Assembly (NCBI GenBank): GCA_037954325.1
Contig: JBBMNZ010000007.1
Span: 12,997,001-13,061,000, forward strand
Length of the DNA stretch: 64,000 nucleotides
Direction: 5' to 3'
DNA from: Fistularia commersonii
Taxonomy: Eukaryota; Chordata; Actinopteri; Syngnathiformes; Fistulariidae
Shown: positions 60,142 through 64,000 of the stretch, piece by piece
How the letters are laid out: each line of letters starts with the position of its first letter
Position numbering within the stretch: position 1 is the stretch's first letter
Position numbers and translations under genes: made by a program
Notes under the pieces: generated by a model
The model's database searches: none
What the model was told of the DNA's origin: nothing
The model's input: only the letters and a program-made list of their open reading frames with translations

Positions 60142-63100
60142 GTAATGCATCGAGAGTTTCAATTGTGCCCACTGTCTTACTTTTTTTAATCTTTCGGTGG
60201 ATGAAACTTGGAAGAATTCACCGTAAGGACAAGGTAAAGGGTTCAGCGCATGTTAAGCAAGCGGTAACAGTTACCAAGTTACCACAGAGCGTCGGTGCGC
60301 ACCCCGGCAGGGACGTGCCACGGGTTGGCCGGTAAGGAACGGAAACCTCCTCACATCTTCGGGAAACAAACAACAACAACGCATGTTTGTGGCTTTAACT
60401 CTCTGCTTGCAGTTTGAGACATTGGAAAAAAACTCTTTGCCAACGTCGAAATTCGCACTCTTGCGCTTTTTGCTCTTAAATCCTTAAACAAGTCCTTAAA
60501 CATCAATGCCCTTCTGCATCTCAATTCATCGTCATTTATTAGAAATAACGGTAAGCGAACACAGTAGATATTTAATATTACTGTAGTCTTGTTGGTGATG
60601 TATTGAATAATACAAGAATGTAATAATACAACCATAATCAAGCAACAAAATAAATGGTAGAGTGATCAATATTACTTCTTTCTATAAGGGGAACAAGCAA
60701 GGTAGACTGCCTCTTGTCAGCTATTTAGGAGTGAAGCAGATTTGCTGTTGTAGCAACTCTCAATGTGTCCAGGGAATAAAAATAGCATCCTTAAACCAGG
60801 CCAAGTAGTGAAATTCAATGCAGAAGTGATGCACTTCTGCCAGGGTAACAGACATTTCAAGTCTCAAGGTTGAGCGTATTCCACCTGGAGTGTGATTTTA
60901 AACAACAATAAGGAAACCTCCTGACAGACAAAAGATGACCATTGCCCTAGCAACATTAAAAAACCATCTAATAATGATCTCTTTCACTTAAAAACTATAT
61001 TTTCTTTTCATTACTACAATAACATCTTCTAACCTCAGCCACTCCTGTTGCTGCAGAACAGTCATTGGTATGTACCCCTTTTACTTAGTAATTTCCCCTC
61101 ACTTTTTAACTTAGTGATATATGTTTTATTGAAATGTGTGACTTTTTTTACAGCATCATGTGTGCTTCTTTTAACACATTTTGAAAATTTCGCACAATTT
61201 CAAAATGTCATACTTGCCTGTAACCCTATCTCCCAAGCTGTCCCTGAGACAGAGGAAGCTCTAGAGGCTCCTGCTGCAGTTGAAGCCCCCGTTGATGGTA
61301 AATTAGCAGACAAAGTAGACAAACATGCATAAAACTAATGAAAGGTTAATTTTTACCTTTACCTTCAATCTCCTTTGGAAAAGCTAACATGACAAACTTA
61401 CCTCTTTATAACAACATCTTCTAACTTCAGCTGTGCCTGCTGATGCTAAAGAGCCAGCTGCCGATGGTATGTACCCCTTCTACTCACCTGTTTCTCTCCA
61501 CGTTAACGTCTTTTTCGGCCTTTTACCGAGATTTAACCTCTTTTGTAACATCTTCTCTCCATATAACATTCTGAATATATAAATCCATTTCAAAATGTTA
61601 TATTGATATTGTTATCTAACCTCCTAACCAGCTGCGCCTGTGACAGAGGAACCATTAGTTGCTGATGCTCCCGTGCCTGCTGAGGCACCTACTGAAGCCC
61701 CTGCTGAGGGTAAAACAAACAAAAAAAAACTTGTTTAATAACAAGGATCGTCATGATTTTAATCTTTAAACCTCCCCACTTTATCAAACTACCACATATC
61801 CCTTAAAAATTTCATGATCTATCAAAAGTTATCAAGAGTTATATGCCAATTTCAAAAGGATTTTGAAATTGGCATATATCTCAAGCCATTGACAGAAATA
61901 TATATTTTTTATGATATTTTTAATTAAAATACACTTTTTCTTAAATCACTCTGTTATTTTTGTAATACCTCTAACATTTCCTAGCTTTAGCTGCTCCTGC
62001 TGCCGCGGAAGAGCCAGCTGCTGATGGTATGTATCTAACTCACTAATTTCTCCTCCTTGTACATCTTTCTTTAAAAGAGCTCTAACCTCTTCTCTTTTCT
62101 CATTCAACTTGAAGCAACATTTTCAAAATATCCATATATTTTGACTTGGTATAACTTACTGGACCGTTTTTATTGTGACGTAATAATATTTTGAAAGAAA
62201 ATAGTACTTTTTTCACCCTTATTGTCAGAATGAAACCTGAACACTTCTAATATCTTTTAACTGTTAAAAAAAGAGATCTAACCCCTTTTATATTCCCTTT
62301 TCTTTTTGAGCATTGTGAAGGAAAGCAAGATCAAATATAAAATATTCATATGTTGTAACTGGGTCTAATTAACTGTGCCTTGTTCAGTGGGAGCACCAAG
62401 TGCTGCTTCAACTGCAGCTGCGACTCATGATTTTCAAAAAAGATTTAAACATTATAAAAAAATTACAAATACAGATGTCTAAAAGAGGTATCTTTCCAAA
62501 TTTTGACTAGCCAGCAAACAACCGCTTATTTCTTTAGATGACTAAAACCTGTTGAAGATTACTTTTACATTTTTTCTAACACTTCTAACATCTTCTAACT
62601 GTAGCTGCTCCAGTTGCTGCAGAACAGCCAGCTGCTGATGGTATGTAGGTTACTCACCCATTTCTCCTTATTTTAACATGTTATCTTTCCTTTAAAAGAC
62701 ATCTAACCCCTTTTTAATCAGATTTTTACTTTTTGAGAACTATGAATTTAATCAGCATTTTCTAAATATTCATATATTGTAACCAAGATTAACTTACTGT
62801 GCCAGGGACAGTGAGAACACTGGTACTGCCTCTGTTGTGACTGCTACTGATGGTTTTTAAATAAAAATTTACGCAGATGTCTGAATGAAGAAATTTTCCA
62901 AATTCAAAAAGCCAACAACGCCCACTTCTCTCTCTACATCCAACACATTCTGAAGAGTCTGTCTTCAACTGAGTTGATTTTAAATAATGACTTGTTATCT
63001 ATATGACATTACTATTTTGATAATCTTATTATAGTGATGGTATTACAGCTACTTTGAAAAGAAACATGAATTATTTATATTATTCCTAATACCTCTAACA

Positions 63101-63658
63101 TCTTCTAACTGTAGCTGCTCCAGTTGCTGCAGAACAGCCAGCTGCTGATGGTATGTAGGTTACTCACCCATTTCTCCTCATTTTAACATGTTATTTTTCC
63201 TTTAAAAGACATCTAACCCCTTTTTAATCAGATTTTCTATTTGAGAACTATGAATTTAATCAGCATTTTCTAAATATTCATATATCGTAACCAAGGTTAA
63301 CTTACTGTGCCAGGGACAGTGAAAACACTGGTACTACCTCTGTTGTGACTGCTACTGATGGTTTTTAAATAAAAATTTACGCAGATGTCTAAATAAAGAA
63401 ATTTTCCAAATTCAAAAAGCCAACAACGCCCACTTCTCTCTCTACATCCAACACATTTTGAAGAGTCTGTCTTCAACTGAGTTGATTTTAAATAATGACT
63501 TGTTATCTATATGACATTATTATTTTGATAATCTTATTATAGTGATGGTATTACATCTACTTTGAAAAGAAACATTAATTATTGATATTATTCCTAATAC
63601 CTCTAACATCTTCTAACTGTAGCTGCTCCAGTTGCTGCAGAACAGCCAGCTGCTGATG
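59877..63658 (+). CDS. Pro/Ala/Glu-rich protein N-terminus, MyBP-H-like (partial, runs off right edge)
   Basis: Exon 1 plus at least seven small exons, all phase 1 to phase 1, give an N-terminus MPSKPAPIKKAAKKEPAKK followed by a long Ala/Pro/Glu tail with few other residues. The Lys-rich start plus Pro/Ala tail recalls the N-terminal extensions of muscle thick-filament and myosin-associated proteins (myosin-binding protein H/C; essential myosin light chains start similarly with MAPKK). Fish MyBP-H is my best guess, and human MYBPH and NAV1 are both at 1q32. No Ig or Fn3 domain is in the window, so this is an inference. The exons follow; the 29-nt exon-like piece at 61039 does not fit the phase and is excluded. 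Confidence 0.6.
60142..61237 (+). other. Intron 1 of the Pro/Ala-rich gene
   Basis: About 1.1 kb. Contains the 29-nt decayed exon-like copy at 61039-61067; no other coding signal. The alternative is that the 61039 copy is used and breaks the frame. Confidence 0.6.
61039..61067 (+). pseudogene. Decayed repeat-exon copy, out of phase
   Basis: Preceded by 'aacatcttctaacctcag', the same flank as the good exons, and reading (g)CC-ACT-CCT-GTT-GCT-GCA-GAA-CAG, it is clearly homologous to the 36-nt exons. Its 3' end lacks 7 bases compared with the 62605 exon (cagtcattg against cagccagctgctgatg), so at 29 nt it would shift the frame if spliced in. Either skipped or a relic. Confidence 0.6.
61238..61297 (+). 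CDS. Pro/Ala-rich gene exon (60 nt)
   Basis: Encodes AVPETEEALEAPAAVEAPVD. Acceptor tctcccaag, donor gatg|gtaaat, phase 1 to 1. Confidence 0.7.
61431..61466 (+). CDS. Pro/Ala-rich gene exon (36 nt)
   Basis: Encodes AVPADAKEPAAD. Acceptor ttctaacttcag, donor gatg|gtatgt, phase 1 to 1. Diverged relative of the 12-aa repeat. Confidence 0.75.
61632..61709 (+). CDS. Pro/Ala-rich gene exon (78 nt)
   Basis: Encodes AAPVTEEPLVADAPVPAEAP then TEAPAE. The first 12 residues fit the 12-aa repeat; the rest is an internal extension. Acceptor ctcctaaccag, donor gagg|gtaaaa. Confidence 0.72.
61841..61877. repeat. Perfect 17-bp inverted repeat with 3-base spacer
   Basis: Left arm ATATGCCAATTTCAAAA at 61841-61857, spacer GGA, right arm its exact reverse complement at 61861-61877. 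It lies in the intron between the 78-nt exon and the next 36-nt exon. Confidence 0.9.
61991..62026 (+). CDS. Pro/Ala-rich gene exon (36 nt, double acceptor)
   Basis: Encodes AAPAAAEEPAAD. Two in-phase acceptors 6 bases apart (cctag at 61984 and ctttag at 61990) would add or omit two residues (Ala-Leu). Donor gatg|gtatgt. Confidence 0.72.
62388..62429 (+). pseudogene. Relic exon with lost donor (42 nt)
   Basis: After the acceptor-like tgttcag, 42 bases read GAPSAASTAAATH in phase 1, still Pro/Ala-rich, ending catg|att where the good exons have gatg|gta. The length is a multiple of three and phase 1 to 1, so it looks like a former exon whose GT donor became AT. Homologous positions in the later tandem copies are 62812, 63320 and 63828. 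Confidence 0.5.
62581..63090 (+). repeat. Tandem unit 1 (about 510 bp) with one exon
   Basis: Starts acttctaacatcttctaact and carries the 36-nt exon (62605-62640), a 41-nt decayed relic (62812-62852) and the stretch 'gagtctgtcttcaactgag'. Nearly identical by eye to units 2 and 3. Confidence 0.9.
62605..62640 (+). CDS. Pro/Ala-rich gene exon, tandem copy 1
   Basis: Encodes the 12-residue repeat AAPVAAEQPAAD, phase 1 to 1. Acceptor ttctaactgtag, donor gatg|gtatgt. Confidence 0.78.
63091..63598 (+). repeat. Tandem unit 2 (about 508 bp) with one exon
   Basis: Same content as unit 1, with a few substitutions and small indels (for example one shorter T-run after 'cagatttt'). Confidence 0.9.
63115..63150 (+). 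CDS. Pro/Ala-rich gene exon, tandem copy 2
   Basis: Exon identical in sequence to copy 1, again AAPVAAEQPAAD, with the same splice sites. Confidence 0.78.
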
Positions 63659-64000
63659 GTATGTAGGTTACTCACCCATTTCTCCTTATTTTAACATGTT
63701 ATCTTTCCTTTAAAAGACATCTAACCCCTTTTTAATCAGATTTTCTATTTGAGAACTATGAATTTAATCAGCATTTTCTAAATATTCATATATCGTAACC
63801 AAGGTTAACTTACTGTGCCAGGGACAGTGAGAACACTGGTACTGCCTCTGTTGTGACTGCTACTGATGGTTTTTAAATAAAAATTTACGCAGATGTCTAA
63901 ATAAAGAAATTTTCCAAATTCAAAAAGCCAACAACGCCCACTTCTCTCTCTACATCCAACACATTTTGAAGAGTCTGTCTTCAACTGAGTTGATTTTAAA
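63599..64000 (+). repeat. Tandem unit 3 (cut by window end)
   Basis: Third copy, running to the last base of the window without its end; more copies may follow. Confidence 0.9.
63623..63658 (+). CDS. Pro/Ala-rich gene exon, tandem copy 3
   Basis: Identical 36-nt exon AAPVAAEQPAAD. The gene continues beyond the window. Confidence 0.76.

Noticed and set aside
59798..60172. Ala/Gly/Ser-rich 124-codon ORF on the minus strand
   Set aside because: Shadow of the GC-rich Pro/Ala exon on the + strand; the TATA box, ATG and splice sites all favour the + strand.

Overview
The window is vertebrate genomic DNA and almost certainly comes from a ray-finned (teleost) fish. The evidence is AT-rich introns, long (CA)n/(GT)n and (CATT)n tracts, and scattered copies of repeat types common in fish genomes: an L2/Rex1-like LINE 3' tail ending in a 'ggcactatataaataaa' motif, an RTE/L2-like LINE with a GAAGAAG tail, a 'cacgcagacacgggag...gaaagg' repeat, a 'ttgctcaacaacacttcgac' repeat and a 'tttatccaaagcgacttaca' repeat. 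There is no bacterial gene organisation, CRISPR array or operon.

The main content is one complete multi-exon gene on the + strand, nav1 (neuron navigator 1), from 7745 to 55521. I joined 32 coding exons by hand. Every junction has GT/AG borders and consistent phase. The joined frame is 6399 nt (2132 codons plus stop) for the longest form. From the ATG at 13972 it gives 1871 aa, close to the length I recall for human NAV1 (about 1877 aa). Order from the N-terminus: a Ser-rich extension (two upstream exons), the conserved NAV1 N-terminal block, two SxIP-type EB-binding motifs, a basic Ser/Pro-rich microtubule-binding region, two coiled-coil stretches, and a C-terminal AAA+ module with a Walker A (GPSGTGKT) and Walker B (VILDD). 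Three candidate starts are visible: 7745, 13972 and an internal alternative first exon at 36158-36238. There are two microexons (24 nt and 9 nt).

From 55522 to about 59700 lie the nav1 3' UTR and an intergenic stretch. A second + strand gene begins at 59877, behind a TATA box at 59789. It encodes a Lys-rich start (MPSKPAPIKKAAKKEPAKK) followed by an Ala/Pro/Glu-rich low-complexity tail. The tail continues through a series of tiny symmetric phase-1 exons (36, 60 or 78 nt), and the gene runs off the right edge. The N-terminus suggests a muscle protein of the myosin-binding protein H/C type, but no Ig/Fn3 domain is inside the window, so the name is tentative.

The most striking feature is at the right end. 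A unit of about 510 bp carrying one 36-nt exon (12 aa, AAPVAAEQPAAD) is present as three near-identical tandem copies, the last cut by the window edge. Older, more diverged copies lie upstream, with decayed exon relics between them. This looks like ongoing exon amplification lengthening a Pro/Ala-rich linker.

The remainder is intron and intergenic DNA with simple repeats and LINE/SINE-like fragments.
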